Positions 53,389 to 61,690 of a DNA stretch of 61,923 nucleotides are shown one piece after another. The position numbers and the translations under genes were made by a program. The notes beneath the pieces were generated by a model. It saw nothing but the letters and a program-made list of their open reading frames with translations. It ran no database searches and was not told the origin of the DNA. Source of the stretch: CTSOIL-112 sp964293815 (lineage in GTDB: Bacteria; Pseudomonadota; Gammaproteobacteria; Burkholderiales; Burkholderiaceae); contig CAXYYC010000011.1 in the NCBI GenBank assembly GCA_964293815.1, forward strand, positions 1 to 61,923, given 5' to 3'. Numbering within the stretch: position 1 is the stretch's first letter; each line of letters starts with the position of its first letter.

Positions 53389-54342
53389 ATGAACGGCTTG
53401 ATACTGTCCAAAGACGCCGCACGTTTCGCCGAACTGGCGCGTGCGCAACACCCAGATTTCACCGCGCATACAGCGCATTCATTCGTGGAGTTGGATGCGC
53501 TCAATCATTTGCAAAAAAGCGAGATACAGTGGCTATTGGCAGAGCCGGCGCTGGCCGCCGCCGTGTTGACACAATTACCCAATCTGCGCTGGCTACAATC
53601 CACTTGGGCGGGCGTGGAGCCGCTACTCGCCTTGCCTCGGCGTGATTACACGCTCACCAATATTCGTGGCGTATTCGCCCCGCTGATGGCTGAATTCATC
53701 CTCGCGCACGCGCTCGCCTACGAGCGCCACATCATCGCTCATCATCACGCACAGCAACAGCATCGTTGGTTCAACGACGGGCGCAGCTCAACGGTCGGCA
53801 CACTGCGTGGTAAAACTCTGCTACTGCTCGGCGTGGGCAGTATCGGCGCGGGCGTAGCGCACACCATGCGACAGATGGGGATGCGTGTGCTTGGTATCGT
53901 TAGCCAAGCGCGCGACATCGCCGAATTGGACGCGGTGGGTACGTTTGCCCAACTGTCCGAATTTTTGCCGCAGGCCGATTATGTGGTCAACACCTTGCCC
54001 AATACAGCACACACACAGGACTTCATCAATGCCGCATTTTTCGCCCAGATGAAACGCAGCGCGGTGTTCGTTAATGTGGGACGCGGGCAAGCGGTCATTG
54101 AAGCCGATCTCGCGCAAGCCCTGCATGACGGCGTGATCGCTCATGCGATATTGGACGTCTACCGCACCGAACCGTTGCCCGCCGATCATGTGTTTTGGCA
54201 GACACCGAACCTCGTACTCACCTCGCACACCTCGGCACCGAGTTTTCCGCAGGATATTTTTACCGTGTTTTGGGATAATTACCAACGCTACACCACACAA
54301 CAGCCGCTGCACCACATCGTTGATTTTTCAAAAGGATACTGA
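53389..54342 (+). CDS. D-2-hydroxyacid dehydrogenase (GhrA-like)
   Basis: 317 residues. NAD(P)-binding GVGSIGAGVAHTM (about 145-157), NVGRGQAVIEADL with the family arginine region, and a histidine in the HTSAPSFP segment. Probably reduces glyoxylate or hydroxypyruvate. TAGGAGG precedes the start; it follows the methyltransferase by 8 bp and precedes the GNAT gene by 1 bp, so the three are likely one transcript. Confidence 0.85.
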   Translation: MNGLILSKDAARFAELARAQHPDFTAHTAHSFVELDALNHLQKSEIQWLLAEPALAAAVLTQLPNLRWLQSTWAGVEPLLALPRRDYTLTNIRGVFAPLMAEFILAHALAYERHIIAHHHAQQQHRWFNDGRSSTVGTLRGKTLLLLGVGSIGAGVAHTMRQMGMRVLGIVSQARDIAELDAVGTFAQLSEFLPQADYVVNTLPNTAHTQDFINAAFFAQMKRSAVFVNVGRGQAVIEADLAQALHDGVIAHAILDVYRTEPLPADHVFWQTPNLVLTSHTSAPSFPQDIFTVFWDNYQRYTTQQPLHHIVDFSKGY

Positions 54343-54343
54343 G

Positions 54344-54793
54344 ATGTTTACCATTCGCCCGTTAGAAAATACACCCGAAGATTACGTCCAATGGCTCACC
54401 CTGTGGCATTCCTACTTGAATTTTTATGAGAGCAGTGTCAGCGCAGAAACCACCGCGCACAACTGGGCAGGCTTTCACAATGCCGATAGCCCGATTGACG
54501 CCCTCGCCGCATTCGACGCGGAGGGTAAAATGCTCGGCATGGCGATGATAGTCATGCACGAATCAACGTGGTCGGTCGCGCCGCGCTGCTATTTGAACGA
54601 TCTATACACCGTACCCGAAGCGCGCGGGCAAGGCATCGGACGACTGCTGATCGAAGCCGTGTATGCGATGGCAAAAGCGCGCGGCTGTGCCAAGGTGCAT
54701 TGGCTCACGCATGAGTCCAATGTCGGCGCGCAATCGCTGTACAATCAACTCGCAGTGAATGAAGGCTTTATCCAATACGTTCATGCGCTTTAA
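54344..54793 (+). CDS. GNAT-family N-acetyltransferase
   Basis: 149 residues from the ATG at 54344 with AAAGGA upstream; the longer open frame lies within the dehydrogenase gene. The acetyl-CoA binding motif is LYTVPEARGQGIGRLLIEA (about 85-103). The acceptor amine is not predictable. Last gene of the three-gene group. Confidence 0.85.
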   Translation: MFTIRPLENTPEDYVQWLTLWHSYLNFYESSVSAETTAHNWAGFHNADSPIDALAAFDAEGKMLGMAMIVMHESTWSVAPRCYLNDLYTVPEARGQGIGRLLIEAVYAMAKARGCAKVHWLTHESNVGAQSLYNQLAVNEGFIQYVHAL

Positions 54794-54826
54794 TTGAATA
54801 CATCAACATAACGACAGCACATCAAA

Positions 54827-54849
54827 ACCCTCATTGGTATATTGAGGGT
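54827..54849 (-). terminator. Weak hairpin between the GNAT and small membrane protein genes
   Basis: ACCCTCA / TGAGGGT with a nine-base loop; read leftward TTTT follows. It may end transcription of either convergent gene. Confidence 0.4.
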
Positions 54850-54872
54850 CAATAAATATTTGTTTTTAAGGA

Positions 54873-55157
54873 CTATTTAAATGCAAATAACAGACTAAAA
54901 AATCCCCAGAAGAATAGATCTGTATGAAAGCTTTTCTTGCGCTCAGTTATGTCTTCATCAGCTAAGACTGTTTTCACTACCGCAATGCCCGTATAAGGTT
55001 GATCAAAGTTCAAAAAATCACTCAAATTATCAACGTTTGACCAAACCGATACAATCGCGATTATTAACGGCAACAGCCTGTCTTGACCAAAGATTAAATT
55101 GATAAAAACACTTAGGACAAAAATAAAAATTATTAAGGCTAAATACGCTTTTTTCAC
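54873..55157 (-). CDS. Small AT-rich two- or three-helix membrane protein, unknown
   Basis: 94 residues starting at GTG (55157), chosen because GGAGG lies 4-5 bp before it and the protein then begins with a membrane helix (KKAYLALIIFIFVLSVFI). Further hydrophobic segments lie at about 27-43 and at the C terminus (FFWGFFSLLFAFK). The frame continues upstream into the opposite direction of radical SAM coding sequence, which I take as chance. The gene is clearly more AT-rich than its neighbours, suggesting recent acquisition. No homologue recognised. Confidence 0.6.
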   Translation of the reverse strand: MKKAYLALIIFIFVLSVFINLIFGQDRLLPLIIAIVSVWSNVDNLSDFLNFDQPYTGIAVVKTVLADEDITERKKSFHTDLFFWGFFSLLFAFK

Positions 55158-55219
55158 AGTGCCTCCAACTATTACTGACTTATTTATAACAAAGTGGTTG
55201 GGGATGATTGATGTTAAGT

Positions 55220-56749
55220 TTAACTCAAATGCCGCTCCTGCCGTGCCTGTCCATGTCCACTCGCCTGTGTGCGCGTCTGCACCGTGAGGCCGCGCGCCAT
55301 CCACGGTAGTTTGCCTTGTGCGCCGCTGGCGATGTAGTCGTCGGTAATGGCGGTGCGGATGGCGTCGTGTTTATCTTCAGCGGAGGTGTTGATTAACCAT
55401 TCGGCAACGGCGATGTAGAGTTTTTCCAGCGGGATGCTGTGGCTGCGCTGCCATTGGCTTTTTAAATATTGCGTCAGTTGCGCGAAACGTTCGTACGGCT
55501 GCTCCTGCACAATCAGCGGCAGGGTCTGTGCGAAGCGTCCTGAGTTGGCGATGTGGTCCCAGTATTTGGCAAAGAGTTTGAAATCACTGAGTTCGTCGCG
55601 TGTGATATCGCGGTTGTCGATGATGTCGTAGGGCGGTTCGGGGTTGTAGTTCATTTGGAACTCGGGCGTGTGCCGCGTGATCGGCGTACCGCGCAGGCGT
55701 TTCAATATACCCAGTTGTATTTCGTGTGCGCCCCATGTGTAGAGTTCGTTAAAGCCGTGCGCGAAACTGTCCATATTTTCACTAGGCAGGCCGGCGATGA
55801 GGTCAACGTGCAAATGCGCTTGGCTTTCATCACGCAGCCAGCGGATGTTTTCCTGCGCTTTGATGAGGTTGGTTTTGCGCGAGATGTGCTTTTGCACCGT
55901 GGTATTGAGCGTTTGAATGCCGACCTCGAACTGCAAACTACCGGCAGGGAATTGCGCGATGGCGTCTTTGAGTAGTGCGGGCAGGTGGTCGGGCACGACT
56001 TCAAAATGCACAAACAGCGGATCATCGGGACGCGCGTGGATTTTTTCGAGGAAAAAATCGAGGATGCGGCGGCCGGTTTCGGGTTTCAGGTTAAAGGTGC
56101 GGTCAACGAATTTAAACGTGCGCGCACCGCGCTGATAAAGCGCGTCCATTTCGAGTAAAAATGGCTCCAGTGGGAACGCCCACGCGGTTTTGTCCAAACT
56201 GGAGAGGCAAAACTCGCATTTGAACGGACAGCCGCGCGAAGCCTCGACGTAGATATTGCGCTTGGCCAAATCGTGGTCGGTGTAATACGCATAGGGAAAC
56301 GCCAGATCAGCCAACTTTGCCTGCTCGCCGAGATGCACTTTCATCAGAGGCTTCGGTCCATGCAGAATCTGCGTCAGCAACCGCGGCAGGGTAATTTCGC
56401 CCCAGCCGGTGATAACGTAATTGGCGAGTGTGCAAATGGCTTGCTCCTCGACTTCATACGACACCTCGGGACCGCCGACAATCAGCACCACCTCGGGCGC
56501 ACGCGCACGAATCGCACGCATCAGCGCCAGCGTCTCGTTCACGTTCCAAATATACACACCAAAGCCAATCACGCGCGGTGAATCGGCCAGCAACTCGTCG
56601 CACATTTGCTCAATCGGGGTTTTAATCGTGAATTCCAGCATGCGCGTGTGCGTCTGATGCTCGCCCAGATTGGCGAGTAGGTAGCGCAAGCCGAGCGAGG
56701 CGTGCGAGTAGCGTGCGTTTAAAGTCGTCAGAATAATCATGTCGCGCAT
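55220..56749 (-). CDS. B12-binding-domain radical SAM protein (DUF4080-like)
   Basis: About 509 residues; start taken at 56749, with 56740 as an alternative, neither with a strong ribosome site. An N-terminal cobalamin-binding-like domain (about 1-140; GPEVSYEV) is followed by the radical SAM core with the cluster motif C174-x3-C178-x2-C181 (RGCPFKCEFC) and a C-terminal extension. Possible methyltransferase or MiaB-like chemistry. The substrate is unknown, and no partner gene is adjacent. Confidence 0.8.
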   Translation of the reverse strand: MRDMIILTTLNARYSHASLGLRYLLANLGEHQTHTRMLEFTIKTPIEQMCDELLADSPRVIGFGVYIWNVNETLALMRAIRARAPEVVLIVGGPEVSYEVEEQAICTLANYVITGWGEITLPRLLTQILHGPKPLMKVHLGEQAKLADLAFPYAYYTDHDLAKRNIYVEASRGCPFKCEFCLSSLDKTAWAFPLEPFLLEMDALYQRGARTFKFVDRTFNLKPETGRRILDFFLEKIHARPDDPLFVHFEVVPDHLPALLKDAIAQFPAGSLQFEVGIQTLNTTVQKHISRKTNLIKAQENIRWLRDESQAHLHVDLIAGLPSENMDSFAHGFNELYTWGAHEIQLGILKRLRGTPITRHTPEFQMNYNPEPPYDIIDNRDITRDELSDFKLFAKYWDHIANSGRFAQTLPLIVQEQPYERFAQLTQYLKSQWQRSHSIPLEKLYIAVAEWLINTSAEDKHDAIRTAITDDYIASGAQGKLPWMARGLTVQTRTQASGHGQARQERHLS

Positions 56750-56795
56750 TATATCGTGATATATTGACCTTATCACTTGATTAAAAGAGTAGAAA

Positions 56796-57182
56796 ATGAC
56801 CCGTTCCATCACGCTGAATCGTCTACCGAATATGTATGCGATCACTCGTCAGGCGCCTGAGCGCCCGTTCCCTCTATGGGCGAACGGCTCCGGCTTGGTC
56901 TCCTTGACCCGAACCAAAAATGAGTTGTCGATTGTCTGCGAGCAGTCCCGCGTTCCCACCTCGATTCAATCATCGACCGATTGGATTGCCTTTGGTCTGG
57001 AAGGCTCGTTTGGCTTGGATGAGCCGGGTGTCGTGCTGTCGGTGATCCGTCCTCTGTCTGAAAACGGCATCGGTGTTTTTATGATTTCTACCTACGATGG
57101 CGATCATCTGCTGATTCATCACAAAGACCTCACGCTCGCGATCAATCTGCTCACCGACGCGGGGCACACCGTCAATCATTAA
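56796..57182 (+). CDS. ACT-domain protein (CASTOR/ACT_7-like)
   Basis: 128 residues with a C-terminal ACT-like segment (SVIRPLSENGIGVFMISTYDGDHLLI, abridged; about 87-110) typical of small amino-acid-sensing proteins. AAGAG lies upstream of the start. The last base of its TAA stop codon is also the first base of a MITE-like element, so the present C terminus may have been set by that insertion. Confidence 0.72.
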   Translation: MTRSITLNRLPNMYAITRQAPERPFPLWANGSGLVSLTRTKNELSIVCEQSRVPTSIQSSTDWIAFGLEGSFGLDEPGVVLSVIRPLSENGIGVFMISTYDGDHLLIHHKDLTLAINLLTDAGHTVNH

Positions 57183-57453
57183 GGAAGCACGGAATAACCC
57201 AAACCAGTCTGAGTTCTGAGCAAAAAACACTCAGAACGCGACGCAGGATAGGGGTCGTAGTCGTTCTACGAAGCCCCTATACTGCAACAAAGTTCTGGGT
57301 ATTTTTTGCCAGAACCCGATGGGCTGGCGATTGGCGTGCGATTAACTGCGTTGTGACGCTGGTCTATGGAATGACCATAGACTGCGCGCCACGCCTTGTT
57401 ACTCATCACGCCAATCAGCCAGCTCAGACGGTAGGGGTTATTCCGTGCTTCCT
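57182..57453. mobile_element. MITE-like structured repeat, family A, copy 3 (272 bp, best preserved)
   Basis: Perfect 19-bp terminal inverted repeats AGGAAGCACGGAATAACCC. Internal hairpins: GTTCTGAG/CTCAGAAC (57213-57237), ATAGGGG.CGTAG/CTACG..CCCCTAT (57248-57280), GTTCTGG/CCAGAAC (57292-57315), and a large arm with GCTGGCGATTGGCGTG pairing with CACGCCAATCaGCCAGC (57323-57338 / 57407-57423) enclosing GTCTATGG/CCATAGAC (57362-57382). It fills the gap between two convergent genes. Confidence 0.82.
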
Positions 57454-57459
57454 GAAATC

Positions 57460-57930
57460 TCACGCCACGCCCAAATCCTTCACCGCCTGCATCACAATGT
57501 AGGTCGAGGTGTGGCGCACATACGGCAAGCTGGAAATACGCTCGGCAAGGATGTGGCGATAGCTGTTCATATCGCGGCTGCGCACCTTGAGCAAATAATC
57601 GAAATTCGACGCCACCATGTGACACTCCTCGATTTCATCGATTTTCTGCGCCGCCTGATTGAACTCCTGCAATGCCGCCGCGCTGGTATTGCTCAATGTC
57701 ACCTGCACAAACGCGAGATTCTCGCCCATCAATTTACCGTTATCAATCACCGCCGCGAAGTATCGAATCACGCCCTTGTGCATCAATCGCTCAACCCGCG
57801 CCTGCGTGGCTGTCGGCGATAAACCAATGCGCTCGGCCAAGCGCGTATTGGCAATGCGCGCATCGGTACGCAGGATGTCAATAATCTGAAAATCCACTCG
57901 GTCAAAATCGCTATTTAAGTCATTATTCAT
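57460..57930 (-). CDS. Lrp/AsnC-family transcriptional regulator, probable regulator of putA
   Basis: 156 residues: N-terminal helix-turn-helix (about 12-60; ARIANTRLAERIGLSPTATQARVERL abridged) and a C-terminal RAM/AsnC ligand-binding domain. It is divergent from putA with a 103-bp AT-rich gap, so it most likely activates proline catabolism in response to proline, as PutR/BkdR-type Lrp proteins do. This matters because the PutA here has no DNA-binding domain of its own. Confidence 0.85.
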   Translation of the reverse strand: MNNDLNSDFDRVDFQIIDILRTDARIANTRLAERIGLSPTATQARVERLMHKGVIRYFAAVIDNGKLMGENLAFVQVTLSNTSAAALQEFNQAAQKIDEIEECHMVASNFDYLLKVRSRDMNSYRHILAERISSLPYVRHTSTYIVMQAVKDLGVA

Positions 57931-58033
57931 AATTAATTTATCATATATACATCCATTTAATAATGAATTTAACCATAAAACACAATTATTTTGGTTAATT
58001 TATTGAACGCAACTGATTAAACTGCGAGCATCA

Positions 58034-61000
58034 ATGATTGATTGGAAACCCAAAATGAACACCCCACACACCACACCAGAACAAACCTATCAAGCCCTGC
58101 TGCACGCGGATTATCACGACGAGCCAACCATCGTGCGCGAACGCATGGCACAAATCAACTGGAACAGCCTCGCACGCGAGCAAGTGTCCGAACATGCGCA
58201 AGAATTAGTACAGTCCGTACGTCAGATCAAAACGCCAAGCTGGATGCAGGCGATGCTCAACGAATACCAACTCTCAAACCCCGAAGGTTTGGCGCTGATG
58301 AGTTTGGCCGAAGCCGTGCTGCGTGTCCCCGACGTCGCCACGCGCATGGCCTTGCTCGAAGACAAAGTCGCGGACAAAGATTGGGCGGCGCACAAAAGTC
58401 AATCCGACAGCACGGTGGTCAATGCCGCCACGCGCGGCTTGATCCTGCTCGAACAGGTGCTGGATGAGCAACGCAGCGCGAGCGTCATTGGCACGCTGAA
58501 AAACCTGATTCGCCGCGTGGGCGAGCCGGTGATTGACAAAATCCTCGCGCAGATTCTCAAGCAACTCGGCGGTCAATTCGTCCTCGGGCAAACCATCGAA
58601 AACGCCTTGGACAATGCGAATTTGCTGCAAGAAAAAGGCTACACCTACTCCTACGACATGCTCGGCGAGGGCGCAAAAACCCACGACGATGCGCAACGCT
58701 ACTGGCAATCCTACCGCGACGCGATTATCAGTATTGGCCAACATTGCAAACATGAAAACATCGCCGAAAATCCGGGGATTTCAATCAAATTATCCGCGCT
58801 GCACCCACGCTACGAAGTCGCGCAAACCGAGACTGTGATGGCCGAATTACTGCCCGAAGTGCTCAAACTGGCGCATCTGGCCTCGGACTTCAATATGGGT
58901 TTGAACATCGACGCCGAAGAAGCTGAGCGCCTCGAATTGTCCATGCTGATTGTCGAGCAAATCATGAGCGACGAAACCTTGCGCGATTGGAAAGGGCTGG
59001 GCATCGTGGTGCAAGCGTACAATCCGCGCGCGCCATATGTGCTCCGGCATCTGTATGCGCTCGCGCAAACCCACGATCGCAACATCATGGTGCGTCTGGT
59101 CAAAGGCGCGTACTGGGACGCGGAAATCAAGCGCGCGCAGGTATTGGGCTTGGACGCATTCCCCGTGTTCACGCGCAAATCCTTCACCGACGTGTCCTAT
59201 CTGGCGTGCGCGCGTTTGCTGTTATCGATGAATGACCGCATCTACGCGCAGTTCGCCACGCACAACGCCCACACCGTGAGCGCCATTTTGCACCTGATTA
59301 ACGATGAAGAACACTTCATCAACTACGAATTTCAACGTTTGCATGGCATGGGCGAAGCCCTGCACGAAATTGCGAAGAATCAAAATCTCTACCGCTGCCG
59401 CATTTACGCACCAGTCGGACAACACCACGACCTGTTGTCGTATCTGGTGCGCCGCCTATTAGAAAACGGCGCCAATGGCTCCTTCGTGCATCAAATCGCC
59501 AATCTCGACATTCCCGCGGCAGATGTCGCCTCCGACCCGATGATACGCGCACAAGCGATTTTGGACGCGCACGCCGAGCCAGTGGAAAGTCCTGTGCGGC
59601 CTGCCGCAGAATTATTCAGTCAACGCCAAAACTCGCGCGGCTTTGATTTGAGTCAACGCATTGTATTGGATCAGCTCACTGCCAAGCGTGCTGAATATTG
59701 GCGCAATTACCGCGCGCCTCAAGCCGACGGTGAGCAATGGATGGCGAGCCACAACCCCGCACATACCGCCGACATCATCGGCCATGTGCGCCGCACAGCG
59801 CCAAGTGAAGTGCCTGAATTAATGGCACGCGCGCAAATGGCGCAAATCACATGGGCGCAACGTCCCGTCAATGAACGCGCCGACATTCTGGAGCGCATTG
59901 CGCACGCATTCGAAGCCAACACCACCGAACTACTCGCCCTACTCACGCGCGAAGCAGGCAAATCATGGGCGGACGCGGTCGCCGAGTTGCGCGAAGCAGT
60001 TGATTTTTGCTACTACTACGCCGCACAAGCACGCCAGTTATATGCACAAAATCCGCTCGAATCACGCGGCGTCATGGTCTGTATTTCACCGTGGAATTTC
60101 CCCTTGGCGATTTTCACAGGGCAAATTGTCGCCAGCCTCGTCATGGGTAACGCCGTGGTCGCCAAACCCGCTGAATTAACACCGCTGATCGCCGAACGCG
60201 CCGTCGAATTGATGCGCGAGGCGGGCATTCCGAACGACGTGTTGATTTTGGCGCAAGGACGCGGGGGCGACATCGGCGCAGCGCTGACCTCGCATCCGAG
60301 CGTCGCCGGCGTGTGCTTCACCGGCTCATTGCCGACGGCGCAACGCATTCACCGTACCTTGGCCGACCACACCGCGCCAAGCTCACTGCTCATCGCCGAA
60401 ACCGGCGGGCTAAACGCCATGATCGTGGACTCCACCGCATTGCCTGAGCAAGCCGTGCGCGACATCATCGCCAGCGGTTTCCAAAGCGCGGGACAACGTT
60501 GCTCGGCATTGCGCATGCTGTATGTGCAAAAGGACATTGCCGACAAACTGCTGACCATGCTCAAAGGCGCGATGGACTGCCTCGTGATTGGCAATCCGGC
60601 CGATTTAACGACCGACGTCGGCCCTGTGATTGACGATGTGGCGCACACCAAATTGCAAAACTACATTGACCAGCGGCAAGCCAACGGCCAAGTACTGCAT
60701 CAAAAAGCCATCCCTGCCGAACACGCGCAACGCGGTCATTTCGTCGCCCCTAGCTTGATTCAGGTGAACGGCATCGCCGATCTGGGCGAAGAAATGTTCG
60801 GCCCGATTGTGCATTTCGCCACCTTTGACGCACACGATTTGGACAAAATTTTGGACGATATTCATGCGCAAGGCTACGGCCTCACGCTCGGTTTGCACAC
60901 CCGTATTGAACGCCGCGCAAATGAGCTGACCAGTCGCGCGCATGTGGGCAATATGTATGTGAACCGCAACCAAATTGGCGCCGTTGTTGGCTGTCAACCG

Positions 61001-61579
61001 TTCGGCGGCTGTGGCTTATCAGGAACAGGACCAAAAGCCGGTGGGCCGTTGTATCTCACCGCGCTGGCGCATCTGCATGAAGACGACAACGCGACTTTCA
61101 CCGATATTTTGAACGCACGTCAATTACCGTGGGACGGCGTGTCACTCGACAGCCCGACCGGCGAGCGCAATATTTATCGTGTGCGCGGACGCGGCGAAGT
61201 GCTGTGTCTGGGGCCGAGCCTCAAGGATGTGGAGCAACAGATCGTGTTGGCCGCCGCCACGCACAACCGCGCGATTGTGCCGCACTTGATGCTGGAGCAA
61301 GCGCTCAAAGACGCCCCAGAATTGGCGCGCTACACCCGTGCGGCGCATGAATTGAGCGATGCCAGCATTGCCGCTTTTTATGATTTTGACGCAGTGGCGT
61401 ATTTTGCCGACGATGCGCGCGCGCACGAAATTCGCGAGGGCTTGTCCAAAATGGAGGGCGCGATCATTCCACTGATTTCGTCCAACACGCGCCTGCACGA
61501 TTGGGTACACGAGTTTCATGTCTGTACCGACACCACGGCGGCGGGCGGTAATGCCGAACTATTGGCGTCGCATAGTTAA
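58034..61579 (+). CDS. putA: Bifunctional proline dehydrogenase / delta-1-pyrroline-5-carboxylate dehydrogenase
   Basis: About 1181 residues (or 1174 if translation starts at the ATG at 58055, which has GGAAA upstream). Proline dehydrogenase barrel at about 100-500 (SIKLSALHPRYE near 254, RLVKGAYWD near 353), then the aldehyde dehydrogenase with WNFPLAIF (about 686-693), the general-base region AETGGLN (about 788) and the catalytic cysteine in AGQRCSALR (about 822). A C-terminal extension follows (about 1050-1181). There is no N-terminal ribbon-helix-helix domain, so unlike the E. coli protein it should not self-regulate. It oxidises proline to glutamate via channelled intermediates. Confidence 0.94.
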   Translation: MIDWKPKMNTPHTTPEQTYQALLHADYHDEPTIVRERMAQINWNSLAREQVSEHAQELVQSVRQIKTPSWMQAMLNEYQLSNPEGLALMSLAEAVLRVPDVATRMALLEDKVADKDWAAHKSQSDSTVVNAATRGLILLEQVLDEQRSASVIGTLKNLIRRVGEPVIDKILAQILKQLGGQFVLGQTIENALDNANLLQEKGYTYSYDMLGEGAKTHDDAQRYWQSYRDAIISIGQHCKHENIAENPGISIKLSALHPRYEVAQTETVMAELLPEVLKLAHLASDFNMGLNIDAEEAERLELSMLIVEQIMSDETLRDWKGLGIVVQAYNPRAPYVLRHLYALAQTHDRNIMVRLVKGAYWDAEIKRAQVLGLDAFPVFTRKSFTDVSYLACARLLLSMNDRIYAQFATHNAHTVSAILHLINDEEHFINYEFQRLHGMGEALHEIAKNQNLYRCRIYAPVGQHHDLLSYLVRRLLENGANGSFVHQIANLDIPAADVASDPMIRAQAILDAHAEPVESPVRPAAELFSQRQNSRGFDLSQRIVLDQLTAKRAEYWRNYRAPQADGEQWMASHNPAHTADIIGHVRRTAPSEVPELMARAQMAQITWAQRPVNERADILERIAHAFEANTTELLALLTREAGKSWADAVAELREAVDFCYYYAAQARQLYAQNPLESRGVMVCISPWNFPLAIFTGQIVASLVMGNAVVAKPAELTPLIAERAVELMREAGIPNDVLILAQGRGGDIGAALTSHPSVAGVCFTGSLPTAQRIHRTLADHTAPSSLLIAETGGLNAMIVDSTALPEQAVRDIIASGFQSAGQRCSALRMLYVQKDIADKLLTMLKGAMDCLVIGNPADLTTDVGPVIDDVAHTKLQNYIDQRQANGQVLHQKAIPAEHAQRGHFVAPSLIQVNGIADLGEEMFGPIVHFATFDAHDLDKILDDIHAQGYGLTLGLHTRIERRANELTSRAHVGNMYVNRNQIGAVVGCQPFGGCGLSGTGPKAGGPLYLTALAHLHEDDNATFTDILNARQLPWDGVSLDSPTGERNIYRVRGRGEVLCLGPSLKDVEQQIVLAAATHNRAIVPHLMLEQALKDAPELARYTRAAHELSDASIAAFYDFDAVAYFADDARAHEIREGLSKMEGAIIPLISSNTRLHDWVHEFHVCTDTTAAGGNAELLASHS

Positions 61580-61607
61580 AAATAAAGTAAAAACAAATCA
61601 CACAAGT

Positions 61608-61639
61608 AAAACCCCCTAAGCTCACGGCTTGGGGGTTTT
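61608..61639 (+). terminator. Rho-independent terminator of putA
   Basis: AAAACCCCC-AAGC / GCTTGGGGGTTTT with a five-base loop, ending in T, 29 bp after the stop codon. The flanking A-run makes it bidirectional. Confidence 0.9.
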
Positions 61640-61690
61640 AGATTGCTGACAAACTTCTGGCTTTGAATCTCAGCACAAAACCTAAGAAAA

